In this document: positions 41,234-49,660 of the stretch, one piece after another
Layout: each line of letters begins with the position of its first letter
Numbering within the stretch: the first letter of the stretch is position 1
DNA from: Solimonas sp.
GTDB lineage: Bacteria > Pseudomonadota > Gammaproteobacteria > Nevskiales > Nevskiaceae
Direction: 5' to 3'
DNA length: 64,000 bases
NCBI GenBank assembly: GCA_030149365.1
Contig: JASBRP010000069.1
Coordinates: forward strand, 62,001 to 126,000
Program-made: the position numbers and the translations under genes
The notes under the pieces: generated by a model
Seen by the model: only the letters and a program-made list of their open reading frames with translations
The model's database searches: none
What the model was told of the DNA's origin: nothing

Positions 41234-41262
41234 CCGCTGCAAGGGCGAGCACGATTTACCTG

Positions 41263-41285
41263 CGCCGGCGGAAACCCCGCCGGCG
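41263..41285 (+). terminator. Probable terminator after the small SH3b gene
   Basis: An 8-base stem CGCCGGCG / CGCCGGCG around a GAAACCC loop, followed on plus by TTTGTGTCT, 30 bases after the stop codon. Confidence 0.6.
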
Positions 41286-41365
41286 TTTGTGTCTCTGCGG
41301 CCATGTCCCCGGTAATATCGATCTCCCAGAATGATCCCGACTTTACTTTCTTGAGGAGATTGGCC

Positions 41366-43348
41366 GTGAACTATTTCGTGACGGGGGCGACAGGTTTCAT
41401 CGGCAAGTTCCTGCTGGAACAGCTGCTGGCCCGGCCCGAGGCACAGGTGCATATCCTGGTGCGCGAGTCGTCCAAGGACAAGTTTGCGGCGCTGCAGGAG
41501 CGCTACGGCGAAGCCGGCACGCGCCTGCACGCGGTATATGGCGACATCACCACGCCAGGCCTGGTGTCCGCGGCCGATTTCAAGAAGCTGCAGGGCAAGA
41601 TCGACCACGTCTTCCACCTGGCCGCCGTCTACGACATGGGCATGGACGACGCCACCGGTGACCGCATCAACAACGAGGGCACGCGCAACCTCGTGGCCTT
41701 CGTCAACGGCCTGGGCGGCAAGGTGAAGCTGCACCACGCCTCCAGCGTGGCGGTGGCGGGCGGCGATTTCAACGGCCGCTTCACCGAGGACATGTTCGAC
41801 GAGGGCCAGCGCGTGGCGCACCCCTACTTCCGCACCAAGTTCCAGTCGGAACAGATCGTGCGCGAGGAGTCGAAGGTGCCGTTCCGCATCTATCGCCCGG
41901 GCGCCGTGGTGGGCCACTCCGAGACCGGCGAGATGGACAAGATCGACGGCCCCTACTACTTCTTCAAGACCATCCAGAAGCTGTCCTACGCGGTGCCCAA
42001 GTGGCTGCCGCTGCTGGGTATCGAGGGCGGCCGCGTGCCGCTGGCGCCGGTGGACTACGTGGCCAAGGCCATGGACCACATCGCGCACCAGGACGGCCTC
42101 GACGGCCAGGTGTTCTGCCTGATCCAGTCGGATTCGCCCACGGTCGGCAGCCTGCTGCAGACGCTGATGGAAGCGGCACACGGCCCGCAGTTCGCCGCCA
42201 AGTTCGAGCTGCCGGCGATCCCCAAGGCCGCGCGCGATCTCGCCAACCGTCTCGGCGAGAGCATCCCCGGCAACGTCAGCAAGACCATTTCCAAGGCCAT
42301 CGGCGTGCCGGTGTCGGTGCTGGGCTACGTCACCAACCCGGCGGTGTTCGACGACAAGAACGCGCGCCGCGCCCTGAAGGGTTCGGGCATCAACTGCCCG
42401 GACATCAAGGACTACGCCGACAAGCTCTGGGCCTACTGGGAGCAGTTCCTCGACATCTACGCCACGATCCCGAAGGGTGCCGAGCGCAAGCTGTCCGGCA
42501 AGGTGGTAGTCATCACCGGCGCGTCCTCCGGCATCGGCTTCATCTCGGCCAAGAAGTTCGCCGCCGCCGGCGCCAAGGTGATCCTGGTGGCGCGTACCCG
42601 CGAGAAGCTGGAAGAGACGCAGAAGATCATCCAGATGGCCGGCGGCGAGGCGCATGTGTACCCCTGCGACCTCAATGACATGCAGGCCATCGACAACTGC
42701 TGCGCCGAGATCCTGAAGGACTTCGGCCACGTCGACATCCTGATCAACAACGCCGGCCGCTCCATCCGCCGCGCCGTGTTCGAGTCGCTGGACCGCTTCC
42801 ACGACTTCGAGCGCACGATGCAGCTGAACTACTTCGGCGCGATCCGCATGATCCTCAACTTCCTGCCGGGGATGGCGAAGCGTCGCGACGGCCACATCGT
42901 CAACATCAGCTCCATCGGCGTGCTGACCAACGCCGCGCGCTTCTCTTCCTACGTCGCCAGCAAGGCCGCGCTGGACGCCTTCAGCCGCTGCCTGTCGGCC
43001 GAGGTGAAGCACCGCGGCATCGAGGTCACGGCGATCTACATGCCGCTGGTGCGCACGCCGATGATCGCGCCGACCAAGCTCTACGACTACGTGCCGGCCT
43101 GGTCTCCGGAGAAGGCCGGCGACACCGTGCTGGAGTCGGTGCTGCGCCGCCCCAAGTCCATCGCCACGCCGCTGGGCACCGTCGCCGCCGTGTCCTACGC
43201 GCTGTGGCCCAAGCTCAACGACAGCATGCTCAACCGCGGTTTCCGCCTGTTCCCCTCGTCGGCTTCGGCCAAGGGGCGCAAGGATGGCGGCAAGCCGACG
43301 CTGGAGCAGGTGGTATTCGCGAACGTGTTCAAGGGCGAGTACTTCTAA
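41366..43348 (+). CDS. Bifunctional fatty acyl-CoA reductase (alcohol-forming), Marinobacter type
   Basis: A 660-residue protein of two Rossmann domains. The N-terminal extended SDR (FAR-like) has TGATGFIGKF at residues 7-16, YxxxK at Tyr154/Lys158 and YRPGAVVGHSETGEMDKIDGPYY; the C-terminal classical SDR (Acr1-like, from about 375) has TGASSGIG, NNAGRSIRR, FERTMQLNYFGA and YxxxK at Tyr529/Lys533. Length, order and motifs match the Marinobacter two-domain enzyme that reduces acyl-CoA to aldehyde and then to fatty alcohol for wax esters. GTG 41366 follows a GAGGAG site. No wax ester synthase gene is in the window. A variety of repeats and a terminator follow. Confidence 0.88.
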   Translation: MNYFVTGATGFIGKFLLEQLLARPEAQVHILVRESSKDKFAALQERYGEAGTRLHAVYGDITTPGLVSAADFKKLQGKIDHVFHLAAVYDMGMDDATGDRINNEGTRNLVAFVNGLGGKVKLHHASSVAVAGGDFNGRFTEDMFDEGQRVAHPYFRTKFQSEQIVREESKVPFRIYRPGAVVGHSETGEMDKIDGPYYFFKTIQKLSYAVPKWLPLLGIEGGRVPLAPVDYVAKAMDHIAHQDGLDGQVFCLIQSDSPTVGSLLQTLMEAAHGPQFAAKFELPAIPKAARDLANRLGESIPGNVSKTISKAIGVPVSVLGYVTNPAVFDDKNARRALKGSGINCPDIKDYADKLWAYWEQFLDIYATIPKGAERKLSGKVVVITGASSGIGFISAKKFAAAGAKVILVARTREKLEETQKIIQMAGGEAHVYPCDLNDMQAIDNCCAEILKDFGHVDILINNAGRSIRRAVFESLDRFHDFERTMQLNYFGAIRMILNFLPGMAKRRDGHIVNISSIGVLTNAARFSSYVASKAALDAFSRCLSAEVKHRGIEVTAIYMPLVRTPMIAPTKLYDYVPAWSPEKAGDTVLESVLRRPKSIATPLGTVAAVSYALWPKLNDSMLNRGFRLFPSSASAKGRKDGGKPTLEQVVFANVFKGEYF

Positions 43349-43370
43349 AGCCCCGAGCCGCGTGGAGGGG

Positions 43371-43392
43371 CCCCACGCCAAGAGGCGTGGGG
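43371..43392 (+). terminator. Hairpin just after the fatty acyl-CoA reductase gene
   Basis: A 9-base stem CCCCACGCC / GGCGTGGGG with an AAGA loop, 22 bases past the stop codon; no clear T-tract (GATCCTAGC follows). Confidence 0.55.
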
Positions 43393-43475
43393 ATCCTAGC
43401 GTAGCGAGTGGGCGGCGGAAGTTGGCAGGCCCTGCCGCTGTTCCGAAGCCTTAAGAAACCAAAGATCGGACAACT

Positions 43476-43591
43476 CCCTCTCCCGCTGGCGGGAGAGGGC
43501 TGGGGTGAGGGTGGTGCTGTGGCGGTACGCACGGAGCGGCCGATTGTTAGTTCCCCCTCTCCCCAACCCCTCTCCCAAAAGGGGAGAGGGG
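43476..43591. repeat. CCCTCTCC-type repeats
   Basis: 43476-43511 has CCCTCTCCCGC-TGGC-GGGAGAGGG plus the GGGGTGAGGG tail; 43554-43591 has a second unit with CCCCTCTCCC and CTCCCAAAAGGGGAGAGG. Together with the hairpin at 43371 and the terminator at 43597 they fill the 298-base gap between the reductase and aroG. Confidence 0.85.
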
Positions 43592-43596
43592 CTTCA

Positions 43597-43630
43597 AAGC
43601 AAAAGGCCCGCTTTCGCGGGCCTTTTGCTT
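43597..43630. terminator. Bidirectional terminator between the reductase and aroG genes
   Basis: A perfect 15-base stem AAGCAAAAGGCCCGC / GCGGGCCTTTTGCTT with a TTTC loop. A/T-rich lower stems make it usable on both strands; it lies 16 bases beyond the aroG stop codon. Confidence 0.8.
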
Positions 43631-43646
43631 GATGCTGACAGGCGCT

Positions 43647-44711
43647 CTAAGCGCTCTTCGCCAGCTTGCCGCCACGCTTGGCCACGCTCGCCGCCAACCC
43701 ACCCAGCACCGCGGTGGTGTCATCCCAGTGGATGCAGGCGTCGGTGATCGACTGGCCGTAAACCATGTCGGGCCCGATCTCCTGGCGGCCTTCCACCAGG
43801 TGCGATTCGATCATCACGCCGACGATGCGCTCGTCGCCACCGGCGATCTGGTGGCCCACGTCCTCGCCGACGTTGACCTGGCGCTTGTGCTGCTTCTGGC
43901 TGTTGGCGTGGGAGAAGTCGACCATCACCTGCGGCTTGAGGCCGGCCTTGGTCAGCGCGGCGCAGGCGGCGTCCACGCTCTTGGCGTCGTAGTTGGTGCC
44001 GCTGCTGCCGCCGCGCAGGATCACGTGGCAGTCGGCGTTGCCGGCGGTCTCGAAGATCGAGATCTGGCCGTCCTTGGTCAGCGACAGGAAGCGGTGTGGG
44101 CTCTGGGCGGAGACGATGGCATCCACCGCCACCTTCACGCTGCCGTCGGTGCCGTTCTTGAAGCCCACCGGGCAGGACAGGCCGGACGCCATCTCGCGGT
44201 GTAGCTGCGATTCGGTGGTGCGTGCGCCGATGGCGCCCCAGCTCACCAGGTCCGCCAGGTACTGCGGCGTCAGCAGGTCGAGGAACTCCACGCCGGCCGG
44301 CACGCCCATGTCGTTGAGCGTGACCAGCAGCTTGCGCGCCACGCGCAGGCCCTGCTCGATGTCGTAGCTGTCGTTGAGGTTCGGGTCGTTGATCAGGCCC
44401 TTCCAGCCCACCGTGGTGCGCGGCTTCTCGAAGTACACGCGCATCACCACCAGAAGGTCGTCCTGCACCTGTTCACGGAAGGCCTTCAGGCGCGCGGCGT
44501 ACTCCAGCGCGGCCTTGGTATCGTGGATCGAGCAGGGGCCCACGATCACCAGCAGGCGGCTGTCGCGACCGTGCAGGATGTCCTGGATTTCCTTGCGGGT
44601 CTGGAACACCGTCGCCGCCGCGTTATCGGTCAGCGGGAACTCGGCCTGGACCTGGGCGGGGGTGGAGACGGGGCGGACGGAGCTGATCCGCGTATTTTCG
44701 GTGGCAAACAT
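43647..44711 (-). CDS. aroG: DAHP synthase (3-deoxy-7-phosphoheptulonate synthase), AroF/G/H type
   Basis: A 354-residue class I alpha DAHP synthase, the entry enzyme of the shikimate pathway. Motifs: LLVIVGPCSIHDTKAALEYA, MRVYFEKPRTTVGWKGLINDP, GVEFLDLLTPQYLADLVSWGAIGARTTESQ, FKNGTDGSVKVAVDAI, ILRGGSSGTNYDAKSV and VDFSHANSQKQHKRQ with metal ligands. Which aromatic amino acid inhibits it cannot be read reliably by eye. No leader peptide or TyrR-like box was recognised in the ~200-base upstream region. Transcribed alone, convergent with the reductase gene. Confidence 0.96.
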   Translation of the reverse strand: MFATENTRISSVRPVSTPAQVQAEFPLTDNAAATVFQTRKEIQDILHGRDSRLLVIVGPCSIHDTKAALEYAARLKAFREQVQDDLLVVMRVYFEKPRTTVGWKGLINDPNLNDSYDIEQGLRVARKLLVTLNDMGVPAGVEFLDLLTPQYLADLVSWGAIGARTTESQLHREMASGLSCPVGFKNGTDGSVKVAVDAIVSAQSPHRFLSLTKDGQISIFETAGNADCHVILRGGSSGTNYDAKSVDAACAALTKAGLKPQVMVDFSHANSQKQHKRQVNVGEDVGHQIAGGDERIVGVMIESHLVEGRQEIGPDMVYGQSITDACIHWDDTTAVLGGLAASVAKRGGKLAKSA

Positions 44712-44913
44712 CGGCTAACCGCTTGTCAAGCAAAAGGGAGGGCGATGCTATAGCAAAGGCCAGGGAGCGGCAAAACGCCGGTGTCACGGGCCTGGCCGGC
44801 CGCTTGCGGCATACTGCGCCGGTGCTGTGGCCGGGGCTCCGGGGGAGCCTGGGCGAGTCGAGATAAAAAGCACCAATCAGCATTATTAATCAATAAATAA
44901 TCACAGGAATTCC

Positions 44914-45876
44914 ATGATCCGTCCGACCCTGCCGTTCGCGGCCCTGCTCGTGGCGCTGGCCCCGGTGGCCCAGGCCGCCCCGTTCGACACCACCAACCAG
45001 GGCGCGCTGGCGCAGGGCTTCGCCCTGCCGGTGATCGGCCATGGCCGGGTGCTGGCCAAGGGCGACAGTGCCAGCCGCTACAGCCTGGACCTGACCAGCG
45101 AATACACCACCGACACGGTGGGTACCGAGACCATCACCCTGGACGGCGAGAGCGCCCATCTCACCGGCCGCTACCGCGCGGGCCTGGGCGGCGGCTGGGA
45201 GTGGGGCGCGGAGCTGTCGGCCGTGCATGTCGGCGGCGGCTTCATGGACGGTTTCATCGAGGGCTGGCACGACTTCTTCGGACTGCCCAACGGCGGCCGC
45301 GAGCTGGTGCCGCAGGACCGCTACCAGTACCGCTACGAGAAGAACGGCGCGGTGCTGCTGGACCGCACCGAGGAAGGCTGGGCGCTGGGCGACCTGCGTG
45401 TCTCCGCCGGCTGGGCCGCGACCGAGGACCTGGCGCTGCGCGCCGAGCTGAAGCTGCCCACCGGCGACGAGGACAAGCTCACCGGCGGCAACCTCGGCGG
45501 CGCGCTCTGGGCCGACTGGGCGCTGCCCTTCGACCAGGACAGCCGCTGGAGCGGCTTCGCCTCGGCCGGCGTGTCGCTGAACCAGAAGGGCGATGTACTG
45601 GAGGACCAGCAGGAGACCCTGGTGCCCTTCGGCGGTGCCGGTGCCTTCCTGCGCGCCACGCAGAAGATCGAGCTGGGCGCGCAGCTCTATGCCCATGGCC
45701 CGCTCTACAAGGATTCCGCGCTGGACCAGCTCGACCGCGCCGGCCTGCAGCTGGTGTTCGGGGGCCGCTGGATCGAAAAGGCCTGGGCGCTGGACATCGC
45801 CTTCCAGGAAGACCTGATCACCAAGTCCTCGCCGGACTTCTCGATCCACGTCGGGCTGACGCTGGCGCCGCGGTAG
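44914..45876 (+). CDS. DUF3187 family outer-membrane protein
   Basis: A 320-residue exported protein with signal peptide (1-21, AQA-A) and a repeated beta-strand pattern typical of a DUF3187 barrel: [21 protein letters not shown] near the start, [43 protein letters not shown] in the middle and a final strand [12 protein letters not shown] ending in Arg. The family function is not established. ATG 44914 follows CACAGGAATTCC. The 50 bases upstream are strikingly A+T-rich for this genome and probably contain its promoter. Confidence 0.85.
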   Translation: MIRPTLPFAALLVALAPVAQAAPFDTTNQGALAQGFALPVIGHGRVLAKGDSASRYSLDLTSEYTTDTVGTETITLDGESAHLTGRYRAGLGGGWEWGAELSAVHVGGGFMDGFIEGWHDFFGLPNGGRELVPQDRYQYRYEKNGAVLLDRTEEGWALGDLRVSAGWAATEDLALRAELKLPTGDEDKLTGGNLGGALWADWALPFDQDSRWSGFASAGVSLNQKGDVLEDQQETLVPFGGAGAFLRATQKIELGAQLYAHGPLYKDSALDQLDRAGLQLVFGGRWIEKAWALDIAFQEDLITKSSPDFSIHVGLTLAPR

Positions 45877-45891
45877 GCGTCCGGCCTCGAT

Positions 45892-45950
45892 GTCGCCGGC
45901 AAGCCGGCTCCTACAGGAGATTCCCTCGCAGGAGCCAGCTTGCTGGCGAC
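45892..45950. repeat. GTAG-headed REP pair between convergent genes
   Basis: Arms 45892-45912 and 45930-45950 are inverted copies (GTCGCCGGCAAGCCGGCTCC and its partner GGAGCCAGCTTGCTGGCGAC) with two mismatches; the first continues TACAG, giving the GTAG head on the reverse strand. Same class as 2304-2367 and 49580-49629. Confidence 0.85.
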
Positions 45951-45963
45951 CGTTTCGCTTCGA

Positions 45964-46662
45964 TCAAGCCAGGTCGAACAGCAGCACTTCCGCATCCCCG
46001 CTGGCCGTCACCGCCAGCTTCGCCTCGTCCTTCAGTGCCAGCGCGTCGCCGGCCGACAGCGTGTCGCCGTTGATCACGACCTGGCCGCGCGCCACGTGCA
46101 GGTAGTAGGCGCGCTGCGGCTGCAGCGCCTTCTCCGCCACCTGGCCATCCGCCAGCCAGGCGATGTCCAGGCGCGCGTCCTGGTTGATCTGGAAGGGCGT
46201 GCCGCTGCCCCGGGGACCTACCATCGTGGCAAAGCCGCGGCGCAGGGCGTCGGCGTCCAATGCCGCCTGCTCGTAGCCGGCGTCATGGCCGCGGCGGTCG
46301 GGCTGTACCCAGATCTGCAGCAGGTGCGTGCGCTCCTGGGCCGAGGGGTTGATCTCGCTGTGGGTGATGCCGCCGCCGGCGTGCATCACCTGCAGCTCGC
46401 CGTGGCGCAGGTCGCCGCTGCCACCGGTGGAATCGCGGTGGCGGATGGTGCCCTCCAGGACGTAGGTGATGATCTCCATGTCCTGGTGCGAATGCGGCGG
46501 GAAACCCGCCGTGGGCACGATGATGTCCTCGTTGATCACGCGCAGGGCGCTGAAGCCCATGCGCTGGGGATCGTAGTAGTCGCTGAACGAAAAGCTGTGC
46601 CAGGACTCCAGCCAGCCGCGGTCGGCGTGGCCGCGTTCGTCGCTGCGTATCAGGGCTTGCAT
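45964..46662 (-). CDS. Pirin family protein (YhaK-like)
   Basis: A 232-residue bicupin. The N-terminal cupin holds SDERGHADRGWLESWHSFSF, the metal-binding PPHSHQDMEIITYVLEG and HAGGGITHSEIN motifs with the His/His/His/Glu set. Pirins of this type act as quercetin dioxygenase-like or redox sensor proteins; the biological substrate is usually unknown. It is divergent from a LysR gene across 104 bases, the arrangement seen for yhaJ-yhaK in E. coli. Confidence 0.9.
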   Translation of the reverse strand: MQALIRSDERGHADRGWLESWHSFSFSDYYDPQRMGFSALRVINEDIIVPTAGFPPHSHQDMEIITYVLEGTIRHRDSTGGSGDLRHGELQVMHAGGGITHSEINPSAQERTHLLQIWVQPDRRGHDAGYEQAALDADALRRGFATMVGPRGSGTPFQINQDARLDIAWLADGQVAEKALQPQRAYYLHVARGQVVINGDTLSAGDALALKDEAKLAVTASGDAEVLLFDLA

Positions 46663-46680
46663 GGCTTGCTCCTATCAGTC

Positions 46681-46758
46681 CGTTTGAATGCTCAAAGCCA
46701 ATGTAAGACTTGACCTGGGGTCAAAAAAGCGGAAAGTTTCGAAGCGAACATTCAAACG
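46681..46758. promoter_or_regulatory. Operator-like inverted repeats between pirin and LysR genes
   Basis: CGTTTGAATG at 46681-46690 is repeated inverted as CATTCAAACG at 46749-46758, 58 bases apart, flanking a central palindrome TTGACC-TGG-GGTCAA at 46710-46724. The layout suits a LysR tetramer that binds and bends the shared promoter. Confidence 0.6.
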
Positions 46759-46766
46759 AGTTGAAG

Positions 46767-47672
46767 ATGCGCCTGACCCTGGAAGCCCTGGAGACCCTGG
46801 ACGCCATCGACGAGCACGGCAGCTTTGCCCGGGCCGCCGAGGCCCTGCACCGCGTGCCCTCCGCCGTGACCTACACCGTGCAGAAGCTGGAATCCGACAT
46901 GGGCGTGCCGCTGTTCGACCGCAGCGGCCGCCGCGCGCGACTGACGGCGGCGGGGCGGGTGCTGCTGGACCGCGGGCGCGAACTGCTGCGCCAGGCCGAA
47001 AGCCTGGAGAACTCGGTCAAGCGCGCCGGCCACGGCTGGGAGACGCAGCTGGTGGTCGCGGTGGACGACATCATCCCCCTCGAGAGCCTGTTCCCGGTGA
47101 TCTCCGCCTTCGACGCGCTGATGACCGGCACGCGCCTGCGTTTCACCCAGGAAATCTTCGGCGGTACCTGGGACGCGCTGATCGACCGCCGCGCCGACCT
47201 CACCGTGGGTGCGGGCGGCGATGCCCCGCATGGCTACGGCCTGCTGACCAAGCAGATCGGCATCATCCCCTTCGTGTTCGTGGTGGCGCCGCACCACCCG
47301 CTGGTGGAGGCGCCGGAGCCGCTGGCGCCGGAGATCGTGGCGCGCTACCGCAGCATCGCCGCCGCAGATTCGTCGCGCCGCCTGCCGGCGCGCAGCAACG
47401 GCATCCAGCCGGGGCAGGAGGTGCTGGTGGTGTCGTCGCTGGGCGCCAAGGCCGCGGCGCAGATCGCGGGCCTGGGCGTGGGCTACCTGCCCGAGCACCT
47501 CGCGCGGCCGCATATCGAGGCCGGGCGGCTGGTGGAGCGCCAGGTGGCCGCCGAGCGCTCACCGGTGGCGATGCACCTGGCCTGGCGCTCGGGAGAGGAG
47601 GGGCGGGCGCTGCAGTGGTTCCGCGACCGTATCCTGGAAGAGCCGGGAATCCGTGCGCTGATGGGGCGCTGA
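46767..47672 (+). CDS. LysR family regulator (YhaJ-like)
   Basis: A 301-residue LysR-type regulator: winged helix (1-65) with RLTLEALETLDAIDEHGSFARAAEALHRVPSAVTYTVQKLE and a LysR substrate-binding domain (about 90-290). ATG 46767 is used because it begins the HTH directly; the longer frame upstream lies in the intergenic operator region. Divergent from the pirin gene, which it probably controls together with itself. E. coli YhaJ, a similar LysR beside yhaK, senses DNT-like aromatic compounds; by analogy this one may sense aromatics or quinones, which is inference. Confidence 0.93.
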   Translation: MRLTLEALETLDAIDEHGSFARAAEALHRVPSAVTYTVQKLESDMGVPLFDRSGRRARLTAAGRVLLDRGRELLRQAESLENSVKRAGHGWETQLVVAVDDIIPLESLFPVISAFDALMTGTRLRFTQEIFGGTWDALIDRRADLTVGAGGDAPHGYGLLTKQIGIIPFVFVVAPHHPLVEAPEPLAPEIVARYRSIAAADSSRRLPARSNGIQPGQEVLVVSSLGAKAAAQIAGLGVGYLPEHLARPHIEAGRLVERQVAAERSPVAMHLAWRSGEEGRALQWFRDRILEEPGIRALMGR

Positions 47673-47681
47673 GCCGCCGCT

Positions 47682-48290
47682 TCAGGCGCGCAGTTGTTCC
47701 AGGTAATCGGCCAGCCCGCGCATCACCGACTGCAGCACCTGCGGTGACTGCCGCAGCTTGGCCAGGCCGAAGCTGCCCTCGACGCAGGCGATGATGAAGT
47801 CCGCCGCCGCGCCGGGCTCGAAGCCGCGGCGCAGCTGGCCGCGCTGCTGGCCCTGGCGCAATGCCTCGGCCAGGCCGTTGCGCCAGTCGTCGAGGATGGA
47901 CTGCAGGCGCTCACGGAAGCCCTCGTCCACCGGCGCCATCTCGTTGACCAGGTTGTTGAGCGGGCAGCCGTAGGCCAGGATCTTGTCGGCGCGCTCGCGC
48001 AGCAGCTCGCCGCTCAGCGCCAGCGCAGTGGCGACAAGGTCGTCGGCATCGACCAGCGGGCGCCAGCTTTCCTCGATCCAGGGGCGCACCATTTCATCGA
48101 CCACGGCATGGCCCAGCGCGGTCTTGTTCTCGAAGTGGTGGTAAAGCGCGCCCTTGGTCACACCGGAATCGCGCAGGATCGCGTCGAGACTGGCGGCACG
48201 GAATCCGCATCGGTATATCTCGTCGAAGGCACATTCCAGCAAGCGCTGGCGAGTGACGTCGGGCTGGCGCTTAGGCGCGGCGGCGGGCAT
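47682..48290 (-). CDS. TetR/AcrR family regulator, NemR-like
   Basis: A 202-residue TetR repressor. The HTH (about 10-60) contains RQRLLECAFDEIYRCGFRAASLDAILRDSGVTKGALYHHFENK. The ligand domain has KILAYGCPLNNLVNEMAPVDEGFRERL, with Cys109 where E. coli NemR has its redox-active Cys (SGCLTVKLSAEV). Such proteins sense reactive electrophiles or halogen oxidants. A possible operator (ATAC-N6-GTAT, 48305-48318) precedes its start. It is divergent from mgtE and convergent with the LysR gene. Confidence 0.88.
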   Translation of the reverse strand: MPAAAPKRQPDVTRQRLLECAFDEIYRCGFRAASLDAILRDSGVTKGALYHHFENKTALGHAVVDEMVRPWIEESWRPLVDADDLVATALALSGELLRERADKILAYGCPLNNLVNEMAPVDEGFRERLQSILDDWRNGLAEALRQGQQRGQLRRGFEPGAAADFIIACVEGSFGLAKLRQSPQVLQSVMRGLADYLEQLRA

Positions 48291-48304
48291 GGGGCGGGCT
48301 CTGC

Positions 48305-48318
48305 ATACCGGCTAGTAT
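48305..48318. promoter_or_regulatory. Possible TetR autoregulatory site
   Basis: ATAC-CGGCTA-GTAT lies 15 bases before the tetR start on the minus strand. The inner half-sites and N6 spacing are shared with the longer palindrome before the Old Yellow Enzyme gene (CATAC-N6-GTATG), but the outer bases are not conserved. Confidence 0.4.
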
Positions 48319-48384
48319 CTGGCCGGCCGCGACGATGTCAATGCTGCCCGGCATAATCCGGTAAACAGAGGGGAGATCAGACTC

Positions 48385-49566
48385 ATGGAAACCTCGCCGC
48401 ATACGCACAAGGAACTGGTGCGCGCCGTCCGGACCCGCGTTCCGCTGGACGCGGCCCAACTGCTGAGCCGGGAGCCGCTGGAACGGGTGGCCGCGGTACT
48501 GCGCGAGCTGCCCACCAAGCTGGCCGCCGAGATCCAGCAGCACCTGCCCGCGCATCTCTGCCCGGAGGGCATCCCGGACGCCACCACTGAGCTGGAAATC
48601 CCCGGCACGGTGGCCGAGATGATGGAGCCGGCGGTGGGCGTGCTCGACGCGGACACCACCGTGTCACAGGCCATCGCCTACCTGCGCGGCCACGACAATC
48701 CGCAGCAGATCACCTACCTCTACGTCACCCGCGAGGGCCGCCTGGAGGGCATGGTGGTGATCCGCGACCTGCTGTTGGCGCAGCCGGAGCAGACGCTGGC
48801 CAGCGTGATGCTGCCCGATCCCTTCGTGCTGACCGCCGACATGGCGGCCGGCGATGCGATCAAGGCGGCGGTCTATCGTCACTACCCGGTATATCCGGTG
48901 GTGGACGCGGACGGCGGGCTCACCGGTATCGTGCGCGGCTGGAAGCTGTTCGAGCGCCAGGCCGTGGAGATCAGCGCGCAGTCCGGCAGCATGGTCGGCC
49001 TGGACAAGGAAGAGCGCGTGCAGACGCCGCTGTGGCAGGCCTTCCGCCAGCGTCACCCCTGGCTGCAGATCAATCTGCTCACCGCTTTCCTCGCCGCCTT
49101 CGTGGTCGGCGCCTTCGAGGACACCATCTCCAAGGTGGTGGCACTGGCCGCCTTCCTGCCGGTGCTGGCGGGGCAGAGCGGCAACAACGGCTGCCAGACG
49201 CTGGCGATCACGCTGCGCGGGCTGACCCTGGGAGACCTGGACGGCTTCCCGATGCGCCGCCTGCTGGGCAAGGAGATGCTGCTGGGTGCCCTCAACGGCT
49301 TCCTCACCGGCCTGGTCGCCGGCGCCGCCATGTGGTGGACTGCCGCGCGCGATGGCAACGAGCAGGCACCGCTGCTGGGCCTGGTGATCCTCGCCGCCAT
49401 GACCGGCGCCTGCGTGCTCAGCGGCCTGTTCGGCGTGATGGTGCCGCTGACGCTGCGCCGCTTCGGCGCCGATCCAGCCACGGCCTCCAGCATCTTCCTG
49501 ACCACCGGCACCGATATCGCGGGCATGGGTTTGATGCTGGGGCTGGCGGCGGCGTTCGTGCTCTGA
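48385..49566 (+). CDS. mgtE: Magnesium transporter MgtE (short form)
   Basis: A 393-residue MgtE channel. The N-terminal superhelical domain is cut down to about 70 residues (usually ~130), followed by two CBS domains (about 75-205, with VAEMMEPAVGVLDADTTVSQAIAYLR and SVMLPDPFVLTADMAAGDAIKA) and five membrane segments with the signature AFLPVLAGQSGNNGCQTLAITLRGL and the pore region TTGTDIAGMGLMLG. Mg2+ gating through the CBS domains should be retained. ATG 48385 follows AGAGGGGAGAT. A REP pair separates it from the next gene. Confidence 0.93.
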   Translation: METSPHTHKELVRAVRTRVPLDAAQLLSREPLERVAAVLRELPTKLAAEIQQHLPAHLCPEGIPDATTELEIPGTVAEMMEPAVGVLDADTTVSQAIAYLRGHDNPQQITYLYVTREGRLEGMVVIRDLLLAQPEQTLASVMLPDPFVLTADMAAGDAIKAAVYRHYPVYPVVDADGGLTGIVRGWKLFERQAVEISAQSGSMVGLDKEERVQTPLWQAFRQRHPWLQINLLTAFLAAFVVGAFEDTISKVVALAAFLPVLAGQSGNNGCQTLAITLRGLTLGDLDGFPMRRLLGKEMLLGALNGFLTGLVAGAAMWWTAARDGNEQAPLLGLVILAAMTGACVLSGLFGVMVPLTLRRFGADPATASSIFLTTGTDIAGMGLMLGLAAAFVL

Positions 49567-49579
49567 GCTTTCCTGATGC

Positions 49580-49629
49580 AGGAGCCCGCTTGCCGGCGAC
49601 ACGGACTTGTCGCCGGCAAGCCGGCTCCT
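49580..49629. repeat. GTAG-headed REP pair downstream of mgtE
   Basis: Arms 49580-49600 and 49609-49629 (AGGAGCCCGCTTGCCGGCGA and its inverse) with one mismatch and an 8-base loop; the right arm continues ACAA. Same class as 2304-2367 and 45892-45950. Confidence 0.85.
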
Positions 49630-49660
49630 ACAATGCACCCCCGCTGTCCTGGATGCTTCG

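Noticed and set aside
41366-43348. Polyketide or non-ribosomal biosynthesis reductase
   Set aside because: The two-SDR order and specific motifs match alcohol-forming acyl-CoA reductases better, and no carrier or synthase domains are nearby.
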